A stretch of 46,796 nt of DNA from an uncultured Collinsella sp. GTDB taxonomy: Bacteria; Actinomycetota; Coriobacteriia; Coriobacteriales; Coriobacteriaceae. The notes under the pieces are model-generated. The model worked only from the letters and a program-made list of their open reading frames with translations. It searched no databases and was not told the origin of the DNA. The stretch is from assembly GCA_900541185.1 (NCBI GenBank), contig UQIQ01000007.1, positions 1-46,796 of the forward strand, written 5' to 3'. A program made the position numbers and the translations under genes. Below are positions 39,980 through 46,796 of this stretch, one piece after another (position 1 is the first letter of the stretch; each line of letters begins with the position of its first letter).

Positions 39980-40651
39980 CTAGACCGAATAGCCCTGGCC
40001 GCGGTGCGTCGTCAAATACCCCTTGATGCCGATTTTTTCGAGCGTGGTGCGCAGGCGGTTGATGTTGACGGTGAGCGTATTGTCGTCCACGAAGGCGTCG
40101 GAGTCCCACAGGTCCTGCATGATGGCCGAGCGCGAAACGATCTTGCCCGCACGGCTCAGAAGCAGTGAGAGAATACGCAGCTCGTTTTTGGTGAGCTCGG
40201 TACTGGTACCGGTCTGCATGTTGGTGACCATGGAGCGAGCGAGATCGAGCTCCAGGCCCTTGTGGACAAGCGTGCTGCGCTCGCCCGCCGCCGCGGTGCG
40301 ACGCAGCAAGGCATTGATGCGCGCCACGAGCACACGGGCGCTATAGGGCTTGGGAACAAAGTCGTCCGCGCCGAGCGTCATGGCCATGACCTCGTCGATC
40401 TCGGTCGTGCGCGACGTGAGGACGATGATGGGAACCTCGGATTCGCGGCGAACCTCGTGGCAGATATGCTGGCCGTCCTTGACGGGAAGCGTGAGGTCGA
40501 GCAGCACCAGGTCGGGCGCGGCGGCGAGAATATCGCGCGAGACATGCTCAAACGATTCGCATGCCTCAACCTCAAAACCGGCGCGGGCAAGGATGTCGAT
40601 AAGCTCACGACGAATGGGCTCGTCGTCCTCAACGATATAGATTAGCGCCAT
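39980..40651 (-). CDS. OmpR-family response regulator, BceR/GraR-like
   Basis: The 223-residue regulator has a receiver domain with acidic pocket D9-D10 and the phosphorylated D52 in VLLDLTLPVKDG. The conserved Thr and Lys lie in IVLTSRTTEIDEV and FVPKPYSARVL. The C-terminal winged helix contains LTKNELRILSLLLSRAGKIV and VNINRLRTTLEKIGIKGYL. I start at ATG 40651 (MALIYIVEDD), after GGGG; a longer reading to 40729 has no support. It pairs with the kinase just downstream in one transcript. Confidence 0.93.
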   Translation of the reverse strand: MALIYIVEDDEPIRRELIDILARAGFEVEACESFEHVSRDILAAAPDLVLLDLTLPVKDGQHICHEVRRESEVPIIVLTSRTTEIDEVMAMTLGADDFVPKPYSARVLVARINALLRRTAAAGERSTLVHKGLELDLARSMVTNMQTGTSTELTKNELRILSLLLSRAGKIVSRSAIMQDLWDSDAFVDDNTLTVNINRLRTTLEKIGIKGYLTTHRGQGYSV

Positions 40652-40685
40652 GGATTCCGCCCCCCCCTCTTGGTTGTCTTGCCCC

Positions 40686-40757
40686 ATTATGACCGCGGAT
40701 CCGCAGATACGCGCCTCACGCGGCACCAAAGTGACAGAACTGTTCGCGAGTGGCAGA
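40686..40757 (-). promoter_or_regulatory. Promoter and possible autoregulatory boxes of the two-component genes
   Basis: CATAAT (40686-40691, minus strand) is a good -10, with a start about 28 bases before the regulator ATG. Upstream are GTGACAGA (40731-40738) and GTGGCAGA (40750-40757), repeats 19 bases apart that could bind an OmpR-type regulator. GCGGATCCGC, a perfect palindrome, lies in the spacer. Confidence 0.4.
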
Positions 40758-40826
40758 GGCTTGCCCCTCGCTCGCGACGAGCACGGGAATTAAATGAGTT
40801 TTTAATCCCCGTCCCAGAAACATCAT

Positions 40827-41534
40827 TTAGCGGCGGGCACGGAGCTTTTCGTAGCCTTCGGCGAAGAAGGCGACCGTAGCGGCGTCCGCCTCGGCGGCGT
40901 CCGCCTCGGCAGCGGGGACCACGCCGTGCTCGTCGCTCACCAGGAACAGCGCGCCCTTAAGCTGCGCGGGAATATCTACGCGCGTGACCGGGATGCCCTT
41001 GGTCTGGGCCAGCTGCTCGATGAGCGTCGCCGTGCCGCACAGGCACTCGTCCGCTGGCGCCACAAAGGCAAGCTCGCCGTTATCGACGGCGGCGAGCAGC
41101 TCGGGCGCCACGCCGGTTTCGTCGGCCTCGGAGCGGGCCTCAGCGGAGCGGGCACGTAGCGCCTTGGCCGACGTATCGGTTAGCGGCTCGTACTCCCCCA
41201 CCGTCATGGCGGCGTTGCCGTTAACGTCGATCACCAGCATGAGCACGCCGTCGCGTGCGGTGTAATCGCCCTCGGCAAGCGACCACTCAACGTGCTGTTT
41301 GGCCCAGCTGAGCATGTTATGGGTAAGCGGCTCGCCCTGCACCAGGCGCTCGGACAGCGCACGAATGTGGCGGTTGAGCATGGGCACCTTTTTGTTGGAC
41401 ATGCGCCAACGGCAGACAAGCGCAGGCTTGTCGAGTGTAAACTTCTCGACCGCCTCCTGATTGGCGCAAAAGTCCTCGTACGCACGCTGATCCTCGGCAT
41501 TGCCAAACAGCTCGGCATCATCAATCTGGGGCAT
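40827..41534 (-). CDS. Hypothetical cytoplasmic protein
   Basis: The 235-residue acidic protein has no signal or transmembrane segment. It begins MPQIDDAELFGNAEDQRAYE and has a region LVCRWRMSNKKVPMLNRHIR, then LLAAVDNGELAFVAPADECL and an Ala/Glu-rich tail. I recognise no family or catalytic motif. The ATG at 41534 is 7 bases after AAAGG; the ATG at 41558 (after GAGGA, short spacing) would add eight residues. It lies between the two-component genes and purH, all on the minus strand, but has its own spacer. Confidence 0.65.
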   Translation of the reverse strand: MPQIDDAELFGNAEDQRAYEDFCANQEAVEKFTLDKPALVCRWRMSNKKVPMLNRHIRALSERLVQGEPLTHNMLSWAKQHVEWSLAEGDYTARDGVLMLVIDVNGNAAMTVGEYEPLTDTSAKALRARSAEARSEADETGVAPELLAAVDNGELAFVAPADECLCGTATLIEQLAQTKGIPVTRVDIPAQLKGALFLVSDEHGVVPAAEADAAEADAATVAFFAEGYEKLRARR

Positions 41535-41574
41535 GGTCATACCTTTCGTGTTAGTCATTCCGTCCTCTTATACC

Positions 41575-41610
41575 AAAAAGACGGCCCTCCAAACGGAGCA
41601 GCCGTCTTTT
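41575..41610 (-). terminator. Rho-independent terminator of purH
   Basis: AAAAGACGGC (41576-41585) pairs with GCCGTCTTTT (41601-41610), inner CTCC/GGAG. A T-run follows on the minus strand, 30 bases past the stop. Confidence 0.9.
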
Positions 41611-41639
41611 GCAGAGATTATTTTGTCCCAAGGCGGAAC

Positions 41640-43247
41640 TTAGTGGCGGAAATGCCTGGCTCCGGTGAACACCATCGCGATGCCATGCTCATTGCAGGCC
41701 TGGATGCTCTCGTCGTCGCGCTTGGAGCCGCCGGGCTGAATGATGCAGGTCGCGCCGTGCGCGGCAAGCACGTCGACGTTGTCGCGGAACGGGAAGAACG
41801 CGTCGCTTGCACAGGCAAAGCCGCCCTTCTCCACGCCCTCGCGCTCGCAGAAGTCCTCGGCGCGCTCGCAGGCCAGCAGTGCGGAGTCAACGCGGTTGGG
41901 CTGACCCGGACCCATGCCAATGCCGGCCTTGCCCTTGGAGACCAGGATGGCGTTGGACTTGACGCCCTTGCAGACCTTCCAGGCAAACTCGAGCTCGGCC
42001 ATCTCGGCGTCGGTGGGCTTGCGGTCGGTGGGGAACGTAAAGGTCGCGGGATCCTCGGTCACGTGGTCGACCTCCTGCACCAGCATGCCGCCGTCGACGG
42101 AGCGCAGCTCCACCTGAGCGCCGTGGTCCACGCCGCCGGTGGCCAGCACGCGCAAGTTGGGGCGCTTGGCCATGCGCTCGAGCGCCTCGGCAGTGTAGCT
42201 CGGGGCGATGATAACCTCGACGAACTGCTTGTTCTGATCGGCAAAGTGCTCGACCAGCTCATAGGGAACCTCGCGGTTGCAGGCGATGATGCCGCCAAAG
42301 GCGCTCTTGGGATCGCAGGCGAAGGCGCGGTCGTAGGCAGCCGTGATGTCCTCGGCAACAGCAGAACCGCAAGGGTTCTGGTGCTTGAGGATCACGCAGG
42401 CCGGCTCGTCGAACTCGCGGACCAGGTTCCAAGCGGCATCGGCATCCAGATAGTTGTTGTAGCTGAGCGGCTTGCCCTGGATCTGCTCGGAGCCAACGAG
42501 CGGGAACTGCGAGCTCGCGGTGTTCTCGCAGCCCTCGGCAAAGCGGTAGACCGTAGCCTTCTGCTGAGGATTCTCGCCATAGCGCAGGTCGTCGACCTTC
42601 TCCAGCGAAATCTCGAGCTTGGCAGAGGTGTCCGCCACGTCGCTTGCCTGGGCGGCAAGCCAACGGGAGATAGCCGTATCGTAGGCGGCGGTGGTCTGGT
42701 AGACCTTCACCTGCAGGCGACGACGGGTGGAAAGCGTGGTGCAGCCACCGGTCTCGTGCATCTCGGCCAGGACGGCATCATAGTCGGCCGGGTCGGAAAT
42801 GACGGTAACGCTCGTGGCGTTCTTGGCGGCAGAGCGCAGCATGGAGGGGCCACCGATGTCGATGTGCTCGATGGCGTCCGCGAAGGTGACCTCGGGGTTG
42901 GCGACGGTCTTCTCGAACTCGTACAGGTTGACGACGACCAGGTCGATCAGCTTAATGCCGTGCTGAGCCGCCTCCTGCATGTGCTGCTCGGAATCGCGGC
43001 GGGCCAGCAGCGCGCCATGAACCTTGGGGTGCAGGGTCTTAACGCGGCCGTCCATCATCTCGGGATAGCCCGTGAACTCCTCGATGGGGGTTACGGGAAT
43101 GCCCGCGTCCTCGATGGCACGAGCCGTGCCGCCCGTAGAGATGATCTCGACGCCAAAGTCGTCAACCAGCGTCCGTGCGAAATCGACGACGCCCGTCTTA
43201 TCGGTAACCGAGATCAACGCGCGTGCGATCTTCACATCAGATCCCAT
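41640..43247 (-). CDS. purH: Bifunctional AICAR formyltransferase / IMP cyclohydrolase
   Basis: The 535-residue enzyme catalyses the last two steps of IMP synthesis: AICAR is formylated by 10-formyl-THF, then ring-closed. The N-terminal cyclohydrolase domain has IISTGGTARAIEDAGI and HPKVHGALLARRD. The C-terminal formyltransferase domain has RYGENPQQKA, the catalytic Lys-His of ILKHQNPCGSA, and SDAFFPFRDNVD. The C-terminus GARHFRH is the conserved end. Length is typical. AGGAGG lies 5 bases before the ATG. Confidence 0.97.
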   Translation of the reverse strand: MGSDVKIARALISVTDKTGVVDFARTLVDDFGVEIISTGGTARAIEDAGIPVTPIEEFTGYPEMMDGRVKTLHPKVHGALLARRDSEQHMQEAAQHGIKLIDLVVVNLYEFEKTVANPEVTFADAIEHIDIGGPSMLRSAAKNATSVTVISDPADYDAVLAEMHETGGCTTLSTRRRLQVKVYQTTAAYDTAISRWLAAQASDVADTSAKLEISLEKVDDLRYGENPQQKATVYRFAEGCENTASSQFPLVGSEQIQGKPLSYNNYLDADAAWNLVREFDEPACVILKHQNPCGSAVAEDITAAYDRAFACDPKSAFGGIIACNREVPYELVEHFADQNKQFVEVIIAPSYTAEALERMAKRPNLRVLATGGVDHGAQVELRSVDGGMLVQEVDHVTEDPATFTFPTDRKPTDAEMAELEFAWKVCKGVKSNAILVSKGKAGIGMGPGQPNRVDSALLACERAEDFCEREGVEKGGFACASDAFFPFRDNVDVLAAHGATCIIQPGGSKRDDESIQACNEHGIAMVFTGARHFRH

Positions 43248-43344
43248 GCAGTCCTCCTGTCTGGTACGCCGCCGTGCTCTGTGAGTCGGTGATACGTCGA
43301 TCTGCAGCGCTCGCGCAGCGGCATTGAAAATACTGATTTAATGT

Positions 43345-43362
43345 AGCGCATCGAGCGCATCG
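43345..43362. repeat. Tandem 9-mer in the purH upstream region
   Basis: AGCGCATCG occurs twice back to back (43345-43353, 43354-43362), about 100 bases upstream of purH. It may be an operator for purine control or chance. The rest of the 43248-43524 spacer shows no other clear signal. Confidence 0.35.
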
Positions 43363-43524
43363 ATGCACCCCGCAACGGGCGCATGTGCAGAAAAAGTTTG
43401 CGAGCGGAGGGGATGGGCATGGCACCGGGCACGGTGAGTTCATGGAACACAGGGGCACCATAATTAGATGCCAATGGCGTGGTAGAACTGTGCTCGATAT
43501 GCATCCGCAAAAGAAAGAGGCACC

Positions 43525-44166
43525 ATGGTCTCGCGGGTTCTCTACCGACCGTTTGATACCGAAGACTTCGACGCCATCGCGCTGATTCTGCAGCAGCTTT
43601 GGCATAACAATTCGGATAACGATGAGTACAACCGCCTTGAGGCCGCGTGCGACCTCGCCTATTGCCTTTCGTCGTCGACGTTTTCGCAGGTTGCCGTAAT
43701 CGACGGCCAGGCACGCGGCATTGCGCTTGCACGCGCAGGACAGAGCTCCGGCGCCACCGTTAAGGAACATTGGATGGATACCGAACGCGCGCTGCTATCG
43801 CAGGTGCGTGAGCTGGAGCCCGATGCCTGCGCCGAGTACCTCTCGTTTGTGCGCGCAACCATCCGGACCAACAACCGCCTGCTCGAGAGCAGCCCGTTGC
43901 CGCACGACAACGAGGTCACGCTGCTTGCCGTGGATCGCGATGTCCATGGCCTGGGCGTTGGCACGGTTCTGCTCGATGCCGCGGTCTCGCACCTGTCCTC
44001 ACTTGGAGCGACGAGGGCGCACCTGTACACCGACTCCAACTGCTCGTGGAAGTTCTACGAGCTGCACGGCTTTAAGCGCACGGCCACGCACCGCGCTAAC
44101 CGCGAAGAGCGCCGTCACGACATGCCGCGCGAAAGCTTCCTCTACGAACTCGACCTAACCGTCTAG
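43525..44166 (+). CDS. GNAT-family N-acetyltransferase
   Basis: The 213-residue protein's C-terminal half is a GNAT domain: the acetyl-CoA loop VDRDVHGLGVGTVLLDAAV has the H-G-x-G-x-G-T pattern, and HLYTDSNCSWKFYELHGFKR is the late strand-helix. The N-terminal half (VLYRPFDTEDFDAIALILQQ) fits the domain start. The substrate is unknown. AGAGG lies 4 bases before the ATG. The gene is divergent from purH and is followed by tandem 28-bp repeats 10 bases beyond its stop. Confidence 0.88.
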   Translation: MVSRVLYRPFDTEDFDAIALILQQLWHNNSDNDEYNRLEAACDLAYCLSSSTFSQVAVIDGQARGIALARAGQSSGATVKEHWMDTERALLSQVRELEPDACAEYLSFVRATIRTNNRLLESSPLPHDNEVTLLAVDRDVHGLGVGTVLLDAAVSHLSSLGATRAHLYTDSNCSWKFYELHGFKRTATHRANREERRHDMPRESFLYELDLTV

Positions 44167-44176
44167 GCCCAGCAGC

Positions 44177-44257
44177 CATACCTAGTCGTTGGGGACAGTC
44201 TTAACATACCTAGTCGTTGGGGACAGTCTTAAATGACTAGTCGCTGGGGACAGTCTT
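44177..44257. repeat. Tandem 28-bp repeats of the GGGAC-box family
   Basis: 44177-44204 and 44205-44232 are identical 28-base units (CATACCTAGTCGTTGGGGAC then AGTCTTAA). A third, diverged copy (ACTAGTCGCTGGGGACAGTC) runs to 44257. Bases 44229-44252 match 46417-46440 at 21 of 24 positions. Confidence 0.9.
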
Positions 44258-44269
44258 CGTAGGTAGCGC

Positions 44270-44319
44270 AAAAAAAGGGGATGGACTTTCCCCGACGGCT
44301 GTCGAGATAAACCCATCCC
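44270..44319 (-). terminator. Rho-independent terminator of the DUF2207 gene
   Basis: GGGATGG (44278-44284) pairs with CCATCCC (44313-44319), with the intervening bases partly paired. T7 (44270-44276) follows on the minus strand. Confidence 0.75.
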
Positions 44320-44333
44320 ATAGCTTACGACCG

Positions 44334-46277
44334 CTAGAACGTTCCGCCGCCGCCTCCGCCGACGCCGCCGCCTCCGCCGCCCGAGAAGCCACCGCCTCCG
44401 CCGCCGCTCGAGCTATCGGAACTCGAAGCCAGCTCACGGATGCTCTCGTGATACACATCGTTAAACGAATCGAGCGGCGAATCGATGCCGTAATGATGGT
44501 AGTACCACCAGTAGCAGGGGTAATTGTCGTAGAAACCGTCGGCCTCGCGCACCTCGGGAGGAACGGCCTCGGCAAGCTGACGCAGCACTTCCTTCGAAAC
44601 GCCCAGCGCCGCACCCATCACCAGAAGTTTATTCCACAGGACCAGATCGCTGGGGACGGCTTCCTTTAGACGCGTGAAGTCCTCGAGCCAATGCTTGAGC
44701 GCCTTGCAGCGAGCCGCCACCTCGGCGCCCTCCGGCGTAAAGCGGCGGAACGTAAGGCCCACGCCAATACCCACCAGCACAATCGGCGCCGAGATAACCG
44801 CGGCGATAATGTTCACCTGCGCGCCGTCAGTAAAGAAAATGGATCCCACGGGAACAAAGGCGATCAGAATACCAAGAACCAGGCAAAACACCATTGCAAC
44901 GATGCCGTCCGAGGCAACGTACTCGCTATCGGCCAGCTTGCCCTTAACGGTGTTCTGATAGTCCTCGAGCTTGTCCCCCACGGGCGTAGCGTGCTGTTTA
45001 ACGTAGTGCTGCAGCTCGTCAAACGTGCGCGAGCGATCGCCGTTCTCGTCGGGCTTAGCACCGGCAAAGAAAACCTTGAGCACCATGTGGTCAATGCCCT
45101 TGGCCGACTTCCAGCCCGCATCACTCACCGTCACGCGATATGTCTGCTCTTCTTTTTCACGCCCCAACAGACCCTTCTTGGCCTTGGTCACGGTCGCCTG
45201 CTCCAGCTTGATCACACGGTCGTCGGTGAGCTTCATGAGCGTGGCGATATACGCCTGATCGGGTACCTCGTTCCAGCTCATGAGGGCCGAAAGCACGGCG
45301 GGATGGTCGGCCGAAGGCACATCGCGGAAATATTCGTCCTGGAAAAGCGGCTTGGGCTTGCGGCGGCGCAGCTTGAGCACAACGATTGTGCCGGTAAAGG
45401 CCACCGCTGCGACAACACTTAACACGGCAAGCGCATTGGAAATCACGCGAGCGTGAGCGCGGCGGGCGTTAGCTTCGTCGGCCCACGCCTTCTCCTCGCT
45501 CAGGATTGTCGGCATGCGCTCCTCACTTGAAGCGGAAAGCCATGGCACCCAGTCGCTGGGGAAGGCGATGCGCGCCTCGGCGAATTCGCCCTGATGCACG
45601 CAGGGAATGGTATAGGTGACCATGGGTTCATCCGCATCGAGTGACACGTCGCCCGTCAGCGGACCGTGACCCCATGCGCGGAAGTTATCGCCCTTGACGG
45701 CCGCCGTCCCGGCAGCGGCGTTTGCGAAGTACACTTCCATCTCGACATCGTCGGAATCCGCGGACCAGCCGTCACCCACGAACTTCCAGTAGAGCTCGGC
45801 GGTATCGGCCCAGTTCATGACCGCACCGGTCATGGTGTAGCTCACGTAATAGATCGCGCTATCGCCGCTCTCGTGGGGGCTGAAAACCTTGATCTTTACG
45901 CCGCCGTCGGGCTGCTCGACCGTATAGACGCCGCTGTCGCCTTTGTTTGCATAGTCGACCCTGTTAAACGCGGCATCGTCTTCCTCGACGCTCAGCACGT
46001 CGACACCCGCCGCACCGCCCTGCTGGTTGGTGCCCGCATTGATCTCCCAATACACGCCGTTGACGTCGTCGTCGAAATCGAACTGGCGTCCCTCGACAAC
46101 GGTCAGCGATCCATCGGCCTCAACCGTGGCGCCGATGTAGGTTTGGCTCATGGAGTAGCCGTCGGCGTGTGCGGCGGCAGGCAGCAGCAACAACGCAAGC
46201 GCGACGAGTGCGCAGACGGAAGCGAATCGCGCGAATAGGCGGCGCTGCCGACAGATCTTGGCAACGGGGGCGTTCAT
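44334..46277 (-). CDS. DUF2207-family predicted membrane protein
   Basis: The 647-residue protein has an N-terminal signal/transmembrane segment (FASVCALVALALLLLPAAAHA), and its extracytoplasmic domain starts DGYSMSQTYIGATVEADGSL, typical of DUF2207. A transmembrane helix lies near residues 280-300 (VLSVVAAVAFTGTIVVLKL). The cytoplasmic part carries a winged-helix-like segment, then a helix pair (IVAMVFCLVLGILIAFVPVG). The C-terminal end is a Gly-rich tail with GGGGGG and FSGGGG runs, also typical. Function is unknown. The ATG at 46277 follows AGGA by 7 bases; the longer frame to 46337 is unlikely. Confidence 0.9.
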   Translation of the reverse strand: MNAPVAKICRQRRLFARFASVCALVALALLLLPAAAHADGYSMSQTYIGATVEADGSLTVVEGRQFDFDDDVNGVYWEINAGTNQQGGAAGVDVLSVEEDDAAFNRVDYANKGDSGVYTVEQPDGGVKIKVFSPHESGDSAIYYVSYTMTGAVMNWADTAELYWKFVGDGWSADSDDVEMEVYFANAAAGTAAVKGDNFRAWGHGPLTGDVSLDADEPMVTYTIPCVHQGEFAEARIAFPSDWVPWLSASSEERMPTILSEEKAWADEANARRAHARVISNALAVLSVVAAVAFTGTIVVLKLRRRKPKPLFQDEYFRDVPSADHPAVLSALMSWNEVPDQAYIATLMKLTDDRVIKLEQATVTKAKKGLLGREKEEQTYRVTVSDAGWKSAKGIDHMVLKVFFAGAKPDENGDRSRTFDELQHYVKQHATPVGDKLEDYQNTVKGKLADSEYVASDGIVAMVFCLVLGILIAFVPVGSIFFTDGAQVNIIAAVISAPIVLVGIGVGLTFRRFTPEGAEVAARCKALKHWLEDFTRLKEAVPSDLVLWNKLLVMGAALGVSKEVLRQLAEAVPPEVREADGFYDNYPCYWWYYHHYGIDSPLDSFNDVYHESIRELASSSDSSSGGGGGGFSGGGGGGVGGGGGGTF

Positions 46278-46396
46278 AGGCACATCCTTTGTCTGTGATA
46301 CCAACAGCGCCATTGTCCCACGTTTACGGGCGCACATGACGAATATCTAGGCGACCGGAGCGCCAAACGGGATGAAAGTCACGCCCGCCGCCAGCA

Positions 46397-46440
46397 GCTA
46401 GTCATTGGGGACGTTCTTAAATGACTAGCCGTTAGGGACA
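46397..46440. repeat. GGGAC-box repeat, CTAGTCATTGGGG subfamily
   Basis: GCTAGTCATT (46397-46406) pairs with AATGACTAGC (46420-46429), enclosing GGGGACGTTCTT. A second diverged unit (CTAGCCGTTAGGGACA) follows. Bases 46417-46440 match 44229-44252 at 21 of 24 positions. Confidence 0.85.
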
Positions 46441-46617
46441 CCCTTGGCATGGCCTGCGCCAGCAATAGATACCACTCCACAGCTCCGTCACAGGTGTAGC
46501 GGCTTTGTGTGGGCGCGGCATGCGCTGATTGAGCCGCCAGCTGAGGGGCATAAAGCAGTTGAGCGAAAACGGTTTGCCCCTTTGCCGTTCGCTCGAGGAT
46601 CATGTCCCCCTTTTCCG

Positions 46618-46657
46618 CGGAAACCCCGGCAGTTGCGAAGAGCTGCCGGGGTTTCCG
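46618..46657. terminator. Perfect 15-bp GC-rich hairpin, terminator-like
   Basis: CGGAAACCCCGGCAG (46618-46632) pairs perfectly with CTGCCGGGGTTTCCG (46643-46657), loop of 10. The tail TCGTTTGAGG is only slightly T-rich. The gene it would serve is not identifiable. Confidence 0.5.
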
Positions 46658-46747
46658 TCGTTTGAGGGGTTGGGCTGGCGGGCGGCGATCGAGCTATCGA
46701 GCCGGTGGTCCGGCACGCGCAACGCGCGGCCTCGGCAACTTGCAGGC

Positions 46748-46796
46748 CTGTCTCTTATACACATCTGACGCTGCCGACGACTTAATAGGTGTAGAT
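46748..46796. other. Illumina Nextera i5-side adapter and index (artefact)
   Basis: CTGTCTCTTATACACATCT (46748-46766) is the mosaic end. The read-1 adapter continues to 46780, CTTAATAG (46781-46788) sits in the i5 index slot, and GTGTAGAT (46789-46796) starts the P5 primer complement. Translation gives the known artefact tail LSLIHI. Confidence 0.98.

Larger units (their letters stand above)
46278..46747. other. Non-coding contig end
   Basis: I see no gene with good codon use or a ribosome binding site in these 470 bases. They hold the GGGAC-family repeat at 46397-46440, an imperfect stem (GAGCG..AACGG / CCGTTCGCTC) near 46562-46594, and the strong hairpin at 46618-46657. A gene could begin or end in the last 90 bases, but too little remains to tell. 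Confidence 0.5.

Noticed and set aside
44650..45565. GCTGGGGA words inside the DUF2207 gene resembling the GGGAC repeats
   Set aside because: They encode PSDLVLW and PSDWVPW-like protein segments and lack the flanks of the repeat family, so chance or coding constraint is enough.
46444..46768. Plus-strand frames at the right contig end (73 and 79 codons)
   Set aside because: No ribosome binding site; one runs into the adapter, giving the known artefact tail LSLIHI, and both cross the 46618 hairpin.

Overview
The window is a GC-rich bacterial chromosome segment. Gene content, gene order and style (tmk-holB-ricT, tatA-tatC-hypA-hypB, cellobiose PTS, many GGAG-type ribosome binding sites, frequent GTG and TTG starts) suggest a human-gut Coriobacteriia, most likely Collinsella. 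The taxon is an inference from overall resemblance. The first 50 and last 49 bases are not genomic: they are complete Illumina Nextera adapter-plus-index sequences, so both contig ends are library artefacts. I see no rRNA, tRNA, CRISPR array, transposase or prophage.

Layout. 51-383 is a mannose-family PTS EIIA cut by the adapter, behind a 630-base control region with several operator-like palindromes. 1.0-7.3 kb holds minus-strand housekeeping genes: a SurA-like membrane protein, an isocitrate-dehydrogenase-family enzyme, a HEAT-repeat protein, a small membrane protein, a hydroxyacid dehydrogenase with a His/Cys-rich tail, DegV, and the long ribosome hibernation factor. A lipoprotein solute-binding protein (7.6-8.6 kb) follows a long structured leader. 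9.3-14.9 kb carries an unknown protein with a nuclease-like C-terminus, ComF, RicT, DNA polymerase III delta-prime and thymidylate kinase. A zinc-ribbon membrane protein (15.1-16.1 kb) converges on an archaeal-type topoisomerase I, which ends a tatA-tatC-hypA-hypB-topA run (16.2-21.4 kb). Next come a STAS protein, an aminotransferase, a small unknown protein, NhaA with a terminator-bearing leader, and a manganese-type pyrophosphatase.

26.6-32.5 kb is a beta-glucoside module: glucokinase (ROK), PTS EIIA/EIIB/EIIC, a GH1 6-phospho-beta-glucosidase and a divergent GntR regulator. Imported, phosphorylated cellobiose-type sugars would be split by GH1, and the free glucose phosphorylated by the ROK kinase. 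ManA, PcrA, UppP, UspA, a BceRS-like two-component pair, a protein of unknown function, PurH, a GNAT acetyltransferase and a DUF2207 membrane protein fill 32.6-46.3 kb.

The most unusual layer is between the genes. At least nine intergenic loci carry palindromic or tandem repeats built around a GGGAC box (14975, 16115, 23583, 26577, 27638, 31528, 36840, 44177, 46397). Several are related in pairs (29/32, 22/24 and 21/24 identical). Two larger elements (9077-9301 and 23597-23830) share ends containing TGAGTACTGT but have unrelated interiors. These look like non-autonomous mobile repeats of REP/RAYT or MITE type. No transposase lies in the window, so that origin is an inference.
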